From NCBI GenBank assembly GCA_963693285.1, contig OY848921.1, positions 1,302,001 to 1,366,000 of the forward strand: a DNA stretch of 64,000 bases. Reading direction: 5' to 3'. The notes under the pieces were generated by a model. That model made no database searches and was not told the DNA's origin. It saw only the letters and a list, made by a program, of their open reading frames with translations. Shown here piece after piece: positions 29,201-47,217 of this stretch (the stretch's first letter is position 1; each line of letters opens with the position of its first letter). The DNA is from Xestospongia muta (Eukaryota; Porifera; Demospongiae; Haplosclerida; Petrosiidae). A program made the translations under genes and the position numbers.

Positions 29201-30858
29201 TCACTCACTACATATATAATTTGTTGTTTTGTAATAGTATAATATGCAAATAAATAGACTATGAATAATAGATCTGATTGTAGATTCCATACAAATCCAC
29301 TGGTGTAAACAAGAAATTGAATGTTATAATAACTTATTAATTTTTACAGTGATTTTCTATATACATAGTAGCTACTATTTTCAGTATTAACAAAGTTCTA
29401 TTATTTTATTACATCAACATAATATATAGTTGAAAACAACTGGTAGATTAATTTTCAAATCTTGTTTTGTAGCTTTCAAACAGATATCTCCATGAAAATT
29501 TGTTGTAAGGATAAATGATTAACTAAATATCAATAACATATCTTTCCTACTACAGCAAGTAATATTACTACAGTATACAAAGACACCAAAGAAGAAAGCA
29601 CTAGACTTAGCATTTCGTCATCATGTTTGCAATTAAATCAGTTATCAGATACCAGGATAATTTCGGGATCCTTTTTACAATTACATGAGACTGTTGGTCA
29701 AGGTATCATTGATAGGTTTTCTGATTTGTATTATATTATGTAATTGTAGGTGAATTTGGAATAGTATATCGAGGACTACTAACTAAAGATGGCGATGTCA
29801 TTAATAATGTTCCCATGCCTGTTGCTGTTAAAACACTCAAAGGTTAGTGATATTAACTCTGAGATCATTTATAATTCTGTAACATGGAAGGCCTTTACAG
29901 AAAAGAAGATGTCAACTCCATTATAGAAGAGAGTCTAAAGATGTCCACTTTTGATCATCCTAATATACTTTCTCTTATCGGAGTTTGTCTTGATCTTGGT
30001 GAGGCACCTCACATTATAATGCCTTTTATGGCTAGAGGTAGTCTGTTGTCTTATCTCAAGAAAGAGAGACCAAATTTAACAATAGCAGAGAACAGTGATG
30101 ATGATGTTACACTTGATTCAAGGAAACAACTTCTTTCTATGTGTTTACAAGTTGCTAAAGGAATGTCATATCTAGCTCAACAGAGGTTTGTTCACAGAGA
30201 TCTTGCTGCTAGAAACTGCATGTAAGATGAGTCTATCCTCCTTAATCTTATATTACATCTCTATCATTTTAGGATTGATGCTAATGGAATTATTAAAGTT
30301 GCTGATTTTGGACTCTCAGAAGATATATATGTAGATAACTATTTTAGACAATGGAGAAGAGATGATTCCAATAGCACAGCTGCTATAAAACTGCCTGTTA
30401 AGTGGATGGCTATGGAAAGTCTTCACGATGGTCTGTTCTCAGAGAAGACAGATGTTGTTAGTACATTATTAATTTATTAACAGTATTCTTCTATTCAAAT
30501 ACACAGTGGTCATATGGTGTATTATGTTGGGAGGTATTCAGTCTTGGTAAAATTCCCTATCCTGGATTAGATCCACTGAGTGTGGTTCAGTTACTAGACA
30601 GTGGAGGCAGACTTATCTGTCCTAGTAATGCGGCATGTTCTGAGGAAATGTAAGGAACAGGACATCATCAGTAATTGTTTACTCATGCCAACTTACATTG
30701 TCTTTAGATACACGTTGATGATGTCCTGCTGGAAATATAATCCAGGGGAGAGACCAACATTCTCTGATTTAGTTCAGTCTGTAGAAGACATTATGAAACC
30801 ACTAGCTGGCTATCTTGATTTCACTGCTTCTTATGTTGAAGATTCTATCTATTATTAA
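25210..30858 (+). CDS. Receptor tyrosine kinase with IgGFc-binding-like + Ig ectodomain
   Basis: Eleven exons in consistent phase, about 1271 aa: 25210-25774, 25869-26207, 26843-28174, 28334-28630, 28731-28968, 29560-29702, 29750-29842, 29891-30221, 30273-30456, 30507-30649, 30708-30858. The signal peptide begins MYFLRTSLFLIFVFF. Next come an unrecognised N-terminal region, an IgGFc-binding-N-like domain (26843-28174), one Ig (28334-28630; LTCTT ... YECIA), a TM helix and a complete kinase: GQGEFGIVY loop, VAVK lysine, [18 protein letters not shown] activation tyrosines, PVKWMA, GERPTF. Sponge receptor kinases are known for varied ectodomains on similar kinases. Likely ligand-activated at the cell surface; ligand unknown. 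Stop TAA at 30856-30858. Confidence 0.88.
26321..26602. mobile_element. MITE-like element in an intron of the receptor kinase
   Basis: Terminal inverted repeat CATAGGCGG ... CCGCCTATG, flanked by 5-base direct repeats CAACA on both sides. Inside are three copies of AAAGTTGGGGGG(C) and a G/C-rich end unlike the AT-rich surroundings. No coding capacity. Intron 26208-26842. Confidence 0.75.
26843..28174 (+). other. IgGFc-binding-N-like domain
   Basis: A single exon of about 443 residues. Features match the N-terminal domain of IgGFc-binding proteins: LALPLIKYS..., NVTITP, KPITFLSGHQCA, CDFAIEQFPPTINWGKTF and FSVGYG near the end. The family occurs in mucin-like secreted proteins; here it sits outside a kinase, presumably as a ligand- or matrix-binding module. 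Confidence 0.7.
29560..30858 (+). other. Kinase region, copy A (complete)
   Basis: All subdomains are present: glycine loop in exons 29560-29702/29750-29842, VAVKTLK lysine, alpha-C Glu in exon 29891-30221, HRDLAARN (around 30190-30215), then [16 protein letters not shown], activation-loop Y-V-D-N-Y, APE-equivalent PVKWMAMES and the C-lobe. Copy B (39812-40584) is almost identical from the HRD-side exon onward but lacks the N-lobe. The acceptor for 29560 is the second AG of CTACAGCAAG; only that choice keeps phase with the TM exon. Confidence 0.85.
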
Positions 30859-31865
30859 ATCTATTTAAACTGAGCATTAAATTGACATTAATTTTGACGA
30901 TAATAACTATTGATAAAATTGTTGTGTAATCAATATTTTTTGCTGTGTTACATTACAAACTGACTATTTATTTTTAGAAGACTCCAAAGATACTATGAGT
31001 AATCACTATATCTTTATGAATTGTTTTTATTTGGATTATAAGATGAGTTGTTTGTTTTAGTTTTGCCACTAATATGGTGTATGTATATAATAGTATATGG
31101 GAGATTTAAATGTATCAATTTATTTAAATGTAAATGAAGTAAGCTATTGGTTACCTTATGAAGGTAACAATTAACGTAGTTCATTTCATACATCACAAAT
31201 GATAGGGTTGCATCTTGTCATTAAAAACTTTCTTTTTGTGGACATTAATCAGTCTCTATCAAGGTACATTATATTTTATGATACCAGTAATACAGTCACT
31301 TATGTAGGTGGTATTACTAATTTACTATGTTACTTTAGTTTTGACTATTTAAGTCTCAGTTAATTTATGTTGTAGCTATCACATTTACTACTCTAATATT
31401 GACTGTATTATTAATACTTATCTTTCCTCAATAAATAAAATAATTTACCATCATTTACAACGAACTTCTCTGCCTTTTTTCTTATTTGTCTTTTTCTAGT
31501 AGCAGTGTATTCTTTTAAATATCTTTTTACCATGATATACAAACTTCATCTAATAGATCAAAGTCATCTCTCTCTCTCTCTTTGTCATTTTTTTAGCTCT
31601 CCTTTCAATAGTAACACGTTATTGAAGGTCAAAACATTTCTTTGACAATTTCTTGAATTTTTGAGTTAGTACAAGTATTGTTTGTCACTTTACTGCATTC
31701 TTCTATTATAGGCTAGGATAATTGGAATTAGTCATTTTGATCTGGTAGCTATAGGACAAAAATTTACAACAGCAGAGAAAAAATTTCAATAGTATAGTTG
31801 GATTATTTTGCTCTAGGACCAAAATTTTGGGGAGACAAAAAAAATTAATAGGCGTGGTCTGAAGT
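30859..31865. other. Intergenic region, copy A
   Basis: About 1 kb of AT-rich DNA almost identical to 40585-41629. No gene. Contains short CT runs (31568-31582). Copy B carries an extra segment of about 50 bases just before the ACAD10 start (41555-41610). Confidence 0.6.
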
Positions 31866-35039
<3,174 letters not shown>

Positions 35040-36003
35040 AGAAAAGAAAATCTGGTCCCACAGCCTCTACCTCTCTGGCTACTAAGGAACGGAGACAAAG
35101 GTTTAATAAAGGCAGCACTAAAAGCACTTCCAATGCTGGTGAAGAATTTTCCTTTACATCAAGTCTTGAAGATGATAGATATGGCACTCTTCAACGCAAT
35201 GTTCAAAAGACTGGAATACTCAACGAGTACAGTACACTCAAACGTTTTCAACAAGCACCAATTGGAAAAGGTTTGCCTTTAATCATTGAAGATGATGAAG
35301 TAGACCAAGACCGTCAGTCACCAATTTTGATTGAAAACGCAGGAATAATAGGTTCTGAAGAAGACTCTGATAAAGCAGAATTGGAATATGGCGTGGCAGG
35401 ATTTGAGTTACCTGAAGGTGTATATGATTATGTTTTTGATAGTGCTTCTGTTGGGGGAATGACAATTGTCTCCGAAGATGGCAAAGAATGTACCGTATTT
35501 GAAAATCCATGGAACTTCAAGAAATGGATCCTTTTTACAATATTGAGCGTCCTTCCACATCTGCCTCTCAGCACAGCTTCAAATCGGCAGATTTTATAGA
35601 TGAATCACAAACTTCATTCACTAATCCATTTGCTTTGTTTAAGAAATAAACAGTTGACACTTGAAGTAATTTATGTATTGATGTCTCATCTTATACAGTA
35701 ATGTTAAATCATAATAATTATCGTGTTTTTGTATATTTAGTGATAAATTATGCTTTTATACAAATTATTTTATTTTAATAAACTAAACTTTGTTTTTACA
35801 ATTATTTCTGATAACTTACAAGCTCTGTATTATTTTGCCACATGTCTGCTGCTAGTTAAGAATATCACATGAGAAATAATGTAATAACATGAAGATCCAA
35901 GTTTGTACATGTGGATCAGATCCAATTTACAACACCATAATTTTTATATATCTTACCCTATAAATTGTGGATTTAGTGCGGTGGCCCAGTAGGTCACGTT
36001 GGC
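35040..36003 (+). pseudogene. Copied 3' end of the adhesion GPCR
   Basis: Matches 16361-17327 almost base for base: the cytoplasmic-tail part of the last exon, stop, 3'UTR, polyadenylation signal and flank. A 1-base deletion (GAAAATCCATGG against GAAAACCCAATGG, near 35508) shifts the frame. There is no upstream 7TM; the left edge is fused into ACAD10 copy A and the right edge ends at the foldback repeat. Confidence 0.9.
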
Positions 36004-36105
36004 CCCTAAACCCTAAACCCTAAACTAAAATGCAACCTACCAGGCCACCGCAGTTTAGGGTTTAGGGTTTAGGGACCAACACGACCTACCGGGCCACTGC
36101 AATAT
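35978..36105. mobile_element. Foldback element with TTTAGGG repeats
   Basis: Arms of about 49 bases: left GCGGTGGCCCAGTAGGTC... to CCCTAAA repeated three times; right arm the complement, TTTAGGG three times then ...GACCTACCGGGCCACTGC. The loop holds a third, shorter copy of the end (GCAACCTACCAGGCCACCGC). The same end lies solo at 17299-17327. Confidence 0.8.
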
Positions 36106-36179
36106 AGACGTAAGAAGGTATAAGAGACAGGATCAATATACTGATAGCCCAGTATCACAATATTAACAATCAACCTACC

Positions 36180-36826
36180 AGTACAATTAGTATCCATATA
36201 TATGATACCACTGCAATTACATATGTAAATATCATGGATAGATATAATATACATGATCCTCTATTTTGGTGAAGTGATCTTGTGGAGAGACATTGGTCAG
36301 ATCATATCCATTATATGTAGCTTCACCAGGACCACAAGTATAGTTACAGACTGTATAGTTAGTTGGACATTATGTAGTACGTATACAGTTGCCTCAAAAT
36401 TAAAGAACAGACAACAATCAAGAATAGATAATACACAACTTTTTTGTCCTTCAAGTTACACACTACACTTTAATGGTTAGATACAATGGTTAGAATCAGC
36501 ACTAATACTGTCAAGTACACAATGTCTTCTCTCCATTGAGTTTGAGTTTGAGGTAGGAGTTTGAAAACTATCACTATCACTCCATGTATCAATGAACACT
36601 AACTGAAAATGCTGTTTGTTGAGGTTGTCCACTGTTAGGAAAAAATGTAGCTATAATAGATACTCTTCAATATGAGAATGATCTCTAGTTGATCCTTGAG
36701 CAAGACATGTGTAATGATATGATGATACAATAACTATAGTTCTCCCCAGAGCCTAATGTATCAATATCATCTAGTAGATTGATCAATTCACTCTCCATAT
36801 TATCTACAGTAGGAAGAGGATATTAA
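36180..36826 (-). pseudogene. Inverted, degraded copy of the Cys-rich/EGF receptor ectodomain
   Basis: The reverse complement of this block aligns with the coding exons and introns of the plus-strand gene at 37494-38335: its EGF end (CNCSG...YMDTNCTGR, 36180-36250), the VCNYTCGPGE exon (around 36300-36350), the ERRxC exon (36500-36540) and the start (P-T-V-D-N-M-E near 36800). Many substitutions and indels break the frame. Together the two form a head-to-head inverted duplication. Confidence 0.75.
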
Positions 36827-37000
36827 CCAATAGGTAATATCAATAGGAAGAGGATATTAACCAATAGGTAATGTCAATAGGAAGAGGATATTAACCAATA
36901 GGTTATGTCAATAGGAAGAGGATATTAACCAATAGGTTATGTCAATAGGAAGAGGATATTAACCAATAGGTTATGTCAATATTACTATATTAACCAATAG
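36826..37000. repeat. Tandem repeat, about 33-base unit
   Basis: Four to five copies of CAATAGGAAGAGGATATTAA followed by CCAATAGGT(T/A)ATGT, degrading to shorter ATATTAACCAATAG units up to about 37070. Confidence 0.88.
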
Positions 37001-37493
37001 GTAGTGTCAATAATCTCAATATTACTATATTAACTAATAAGTAATGTCAATATTACTATATTAACCAATAATCATTTTCCATCTCAATATGTAAGAATGT
37101 AAACAAGATAGCAATGACATCATCCTTACATAATAGCACAGGTGGTACAAACAATTGAGGAGATTCACCAACTATCTAAATCACTTAAATAATAATATAA
37201 GTGATATCTTGTTGCATTCTGTGCACGTGCTATTGACATCTTACTATCTTGTTTGTGTTTGTTTGGACTGATAGTGTCTATTAACCATTTTTACATTTAC
37301 TTCATTTTTTAAAAAAACGTTTTTGCTTACTTGTATATAATAGTAAGTGATGATAACTACTTGCTGTATCAGCAGTTTAGTATTATTTTATTGTTAATAA
37401 CTTAATAGTTATTAATAAAATAACCAGTTAGCTAGTAACGATGTTCTTTACTTGAAACTTAGTACTTTTAATTCAAGCAGAGTGACAAAGAGG

Positions 37494-39421
37494 ATGAAGA
37501 TACTTCTGTTCTTATCAGTTGTACTGATAGTAATACTGCCATTAGCTACTGGACAATGCCCTCTCCCTACAGTTGATGATATAGAGAGGGAGTTGAATGA
37601 TCTACTTGTTGATGCAGATTCAGGAGGAGGACCATATAATCCTAATGTATCATCACATCAATATACTTGTCTTGCTCAAGGATCAACTAGACTTACTTAT
37701 CGTAGAGTGTCCATTATAGCTACATTTACTCCTAACAGTGGACAACCTTCACAAACTCAACACTTTCAGTTAGAGTGTTCAAGTGGTACATGGAGTCCAG
37801 TAACTAATGATGGTTTTGGTACTCCTCCCTCCAATCCAATGGAAAGAAGAGATTGTTTAACTTGTGTACTTGAAAATCTTGGTGGTGACTCTAACCATTG
37901 TTCAGGTAAGTTAACATGATATTGTTGTTGATATTATTAATAATGTATAAATAGAGTGTAGTGCAACCTGCAGGAATATAGGACAAGGAAGTTGTGTAAC
38001 ATCCATTAATGATTGTTGTCCATTCTTTGGTCTTGATAATATGTGTACTACATCATGTCCAACTAACTACATTGCTAATGCTGATACCAACTTTACATGT
38101 GGTAAGTAAACTAATATATATATATATAATACATTGATCCTGTACTATATAGTCTGTAACTATACCTGTGGTCCTGGTGAAGTTGTTAATCCTACATGTA
38201 ATGGATGTAATCTGACTGATATCTGTCTACGAGATGTACCTTGTCAAAATGGAGGATCATGTATATTATTATCTGCCCCTGATAATTACACATGTGATTG
38301 CAGTGGTACTGGATATATTGGTACTAATTGTACTGGTAAGCTGTCTATGTTATTACATACACCTTGTCTTTGAGTTTGTTACTGCTAAGCTAGTACAGTG
38401 AGCACATGTTATGGGAGCTACAACAAGAAATTTTTTAATGTAAAAATAAACATGACATTGTTTTAATTACTGTAATGTTATGTTTATGTAGCTAGTAGTA
38501 CATCAGTAATAAAAACAGTGTTATGTTATTTTTACATCATACTAAGTTTGCTACATGCAGCCTGTACACTGTAAAAATTAATATGTCATTTTAACAACTA
38601 ATTTGTAGCTTACGTGGATGGAATACTATGGAATATAGAATTCTTGTGAATTACCCACTAATTTGTTGGTATGTTGTACTTTTACATATCAATAAATAAT
38701 ATAGTGAGTAATTCACATAAATTCTATATTCCATAGTAATCCACCCACATAAAGTACAAATTAGTTGTTAAAATATATAACATATTAATTTTACACTGTA
38801 TAACAATATATTGGTTAAATCAACAGGTAATTTTTTAAGGTGGGAAGGTTAGGATTGTAATTACAAAGTGAAGAGATTGTGTAAATTAAAGGAGTGGATC
38901 AGAAACAAGCAATGAGGGAGTTATTCTCATTTTATATTGTTTCTGTGGGCATTTATTTATTAATAAATAAAGCATATTGTCACAACTAGCTCTTCTCCTC
39001 AACATTCATTTCCAATCCTTTTACTTTCTCTTTATTTAAAACTCTCACTTATAAGATTTCAATAATAAAATAACAAGAAAAGTGAACCATCATAAAAACA
39101 ATTTGCACTGACTTTTTTTGCCAATGTATTTCAATGGACAACCCACCCCATCCTAGCTACCACATGCCTAATAATTCAAAACTTATGAGTGTATTTTTAT
39201 ATTACAGTTCTATATTCTTAGGGCTTTTGTCAATTACAACATACTTTCCATCACGATCCTCAACTATTTCTAAGCCTATGTCAGCAACAGAATATGTTCC
39301 ATCTTTCTCACCTACAACAGTACAACAGTCAAACTCAACTAATTCTTTTACAAGTATTGTGGCCATGGTATCAACAATTTTAGTCCTACTTCTTTCTTTA
39401 ACTTCGGTGATCATTATGTAG
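37494..39421 (+). CDS. Cys-rich/EGF membrane receptor lacking a kinase (copy B ectodomain)
   Basis: Exons 37494-37905, 37955-38101, 38153-38335 and 39222-39421 join in phase 1. ATG 37494 opens a clear signal peptide (MKILLFLSVVLIVILPLATG). Next come a region with a Cys-pair CLTC, a Cys-rich exon (SATCRN ... DCCPFFG ... CTTSCP) and an EGF (CQNGGSC ... CDCSG ... GTNC). The fourth exon is homologous to the TM exon of the receptor kinase (28731-28968): same Ser/Thr stalk (STISKPMSATEYVPS) and TM helix. TAG 39419-39421 ends the protein where copy A continues VVCFKKKRR. Predicted product: a receptor of about 313 aa without kinase, possibly a decoy. The upstream ATG-less start at 37452 was not used. 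Confidence 0.7.
38565..38802. mobile_element. Foldback/MITE element with long inverted repeats
   Basis: Arms of about 100 bases: TACACTGTAAAAATTAATAT ... TTTTAACAACTAATTTGTA ... CTATGGAATATAGAATTC on the left and the complement on the right, ending ATTTTACACTGTA. It sits inside intron 38336-39221 of the Cys-rich/EGF receptor. No coding content. Confidence 0.8.
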
Positions 39422-39453
39422 TAGTGTGTTTTAAAAGAAAAGGAGGAAGGGTC

Positions 39454-39811
39454 TGTGATATCCTTTGAACTCTTTGAACACTTTCACTCTTAGATTTTGT
39501 TTGTAATTATGTTAGTTGGTTAGTATCTCTACTGTAAATTGGTGCTAATTTGTGTTAATAGTTTTGTCACATAGCTCTTTATTGTTCTTGATTTTGTATA
39601 AATAGGATTTAGTTTTTCTGTCATTCGTTTCATTAAAAATTATTTCAACTTAACCAAAAACTACATTTGGTGATGAGGGTTGTGGATTTCAACTAAATAA
39701 TGGCTACTGGTACAACGCAATTTGGGACTTTCAACGAATTCAATTCCGATGTGGAGACAATCGCAAAATACCTTGATCGGGTGCTACTATATTTCGAAGC
39801 AAATGAAGTGG
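39454..39811 (+). mobile_element. 5' end of an LTR retrotransposon (LTR, primer site, gag start)
   Basis: A putative LTR of about 212 bases (39454-39665) starts TGTGATATCC and ends CTACA, with TATAAATA at 39597 and ATTAAA near 39632. It is followed by a primer-binding-like TTTGGTGATGAGGGT (39666-39680) and an ATG at 39700 opening a gag-like reading frame of about 37 codons. No 3' LTR or pol is seen. It replaces the part corresponding to 28960-30085 of copy A. It is a genomic fragment and not autonomous. Confidence 0.6.
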
Positions 39812-40584
39812 GAGAGAACAGTGATGATGATGTTACACTTGATGCAAGAAAACAACTTCTTTCTATGTGTTTACAAGTTGCTAAAGGAATGTCATATCTA
39901 GCTCAACAGAGGTTTGTTCACAGGGATCTTGCTGCTAGAAACTGCATGTAAGATGAGTCTATCCTCCTTAATCTTATATTACATCTCTATCATTTTAGGA
40001 TTGATGCTAATGGAATTATTAAAGTTGCTGATTTTGGACTCTCAGAAGATATATATGTAGATAACTATTTTAGACAATGGAGAAGAGATGATTCCAATAG
40101 TACAGCTGCTATAAAACTGCCTGTTAAGTGGATGGCTATGGAAAGCCTTCACGATGGTCTGTTCTCAGAGAAGACAGATGTTGTTAGTACATTATTAATT
40201 TATTAACAGTATTCTTCTATTCAAATACACAGTGGTCATATGGTGTATTATGTTGGGAAGTATTCAGTCTTGGTAAAATTCCCTATCCTGGATTAGATCC
40301 ACTGAGTGTGGTTAAGTTACTAGACAGTGGAGGCAGACTTATCTGTCCTAGTAATGCAGCATGTTCTGAGGAGATGTAAGGAACAGGACATTATCAGTAA
40401 TTGTTTACTCATGCCAACTTACATTGTCTTTAGATACACATTGATGATGTCCTGCTGGAAATATAATCCAGGGGAGAGACCAACATTCTCTGATTTAGTT
40501 CAGTCTGTAGAAGACATTATGAAACCACTGGCTGGCTATCTTGATTTCACTTCTTCTTATGTTGAAGATTCTATCTATTATTAA
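39700..40584 (+). CDS. gag-kinase chimeric reading frame (kinase copy B without N-lobe)
   Basis: From ATG 39700, about 37 gag-like codons ([19 protein letters not shown]...) run in frame into kinase sequence at about 39812 ([16 protein letters not shown]). The exon ends at 39947 and continues in correct phase through 39999-40182, 40233-40375 and 40434-40584. [17 protein letters not shown] and GERPTF are intact, but the glycine loop, VAVK lysine and alpha-C helix are absent, so ATP binding should fail. Expression would depend on the LTR promoter. It could equally be an unexpressed relic; the conserved frame and splice sites may simply reflect the recent duplication. Confidence 0.5.
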
Positions 40585-41629
40585 ATCTATTTAAACTGAG
40601 CATTAAATTGACATTAATTTTGATGATAATAACTATTAATAAAATTGTTATGTAATCAATATTTTTTGCTGTGTTACATTACAAACTGACTATTTATTTT
40701 TAGAAGACTCCAAAGATACTATGAGTAATCACTATATCTTTATGGATTATTTTTATTTGGATTATAAGATGAGTTGTTGGTTTTAGTTTTGCCACTAATA
40801 TGATGTATGTATATAATAGTATATGGGAGATTTAAATGTATCAATTTATTTAAATATAAATGAAGTAAGCTATTGGTTACCTTATGAAGGTAACAATTAA
40901 TGTATTTCATTTCATACATCACAAATGATAGGGTTGCATCTTGTCATTAAAAACTTTCTTTTTGTGGACATTAATCAGTGTCTATCAAGGTACATTATAT
41001 TTTATGATACCAGTAATACAATCACTTATGTAGGTGGTATTACTAATTTACTATGTTACTTGAGTTTTGACTATTTAAGTCTCAGTTAATTTATGTTGTA
41101 GCTATCACATTTACTACTCTAATATTGACTGTATTATTAATACTTATCTTTCCTCAATAAATGAAATAATTTACCATCATTTACAACAAATCTCTCTGCC
41201 TTTTTCTTATTTGTCTTTTCTAGTAGCAGTGTATTCTTTTAAATATCTTTTTACCATGATATACAAACTTCATCTAATAGATCAAAGTCATCTCTCCCTC
41301 TGTCATTCTTTTTAGCTCTCCTTTCAATAGTAACACGTTACTGAAGGCCAAAACATTTCTTTGACAATTTCTTGCATTTTTGAGTTAGTACAAGTATTGT
41401 TTGTCACTTTACTGCATTCTTCTATTATAGGCTAGGATAATTGGAATTAGTCATTTTGATCTGGTAGCTATAGGACAAAAATTTACAACAGCAGAGAAAA
41501 AATTTCAATAGAATAGTTGGATTATTTTGCTCTAGGACCAAAATTTTGGGGAAACAACTTTTTTCGTGACAGTACTTAGATGATTATTATTATTAAAACT
41601 TTAAAAAATTAATAGGCGTGGTTTGAAGT
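40585..41629. other. Intergenic region, copy B
   Basis: Near-identical to 30859-31865 with an extra segment of about 50 bases at 41555-41610. No gene seen; probably holds the ACAD10 promoter. Confidence 0.6.
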
Positions 41630-46885
<5,256 letters not shown>

Positions 46886-47217
46886 TTTTGTGCTATTATT
46901 TGTATTAATTTTGAATATAGATTTATCAACAATTTCCTAATTATAAATGATTAATAATATAATAATGTACTTGAAATATTAGAGAAAATCAAATTTCTGA
47001 TTAATGTTGCAAAAAATGTGTGTTCAAAATATTTTAAAACTGAAATATAAATGTCGTGTGTAGAAAAATGACCATATCGCATGTACAGTAGTATGTACAA
47101 CAACAATCTATGTATACCTAAATATAATGCAAATATAGATAATTTACAACATGACAATATAATAATGTATAAAAACAATGACATATATATATAGATTGTA
47201 CTTGTCGTTTCTTTATG
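46886..47217. other. Convergent intergenic gap
   Basis: 330 bases between the ACAD10 stop (plus) and the PX-SH3 stop (minus). AT-rich; holds both 3'UTRs. Confidence 0.6.

Noticed and set aside
29556..29702. Possible frameshift between TM exon and kinase of the receptor kinase, near the A-run at 28940
   Set aside because: Using the second AG (exon from 29560) restores the phase with no error.
37452..37493. Upstream start of the Cys-rich/EGF receptor
   Set aside because: It would need TTG; ATG 37494 opens directly into a clean signal peptide.
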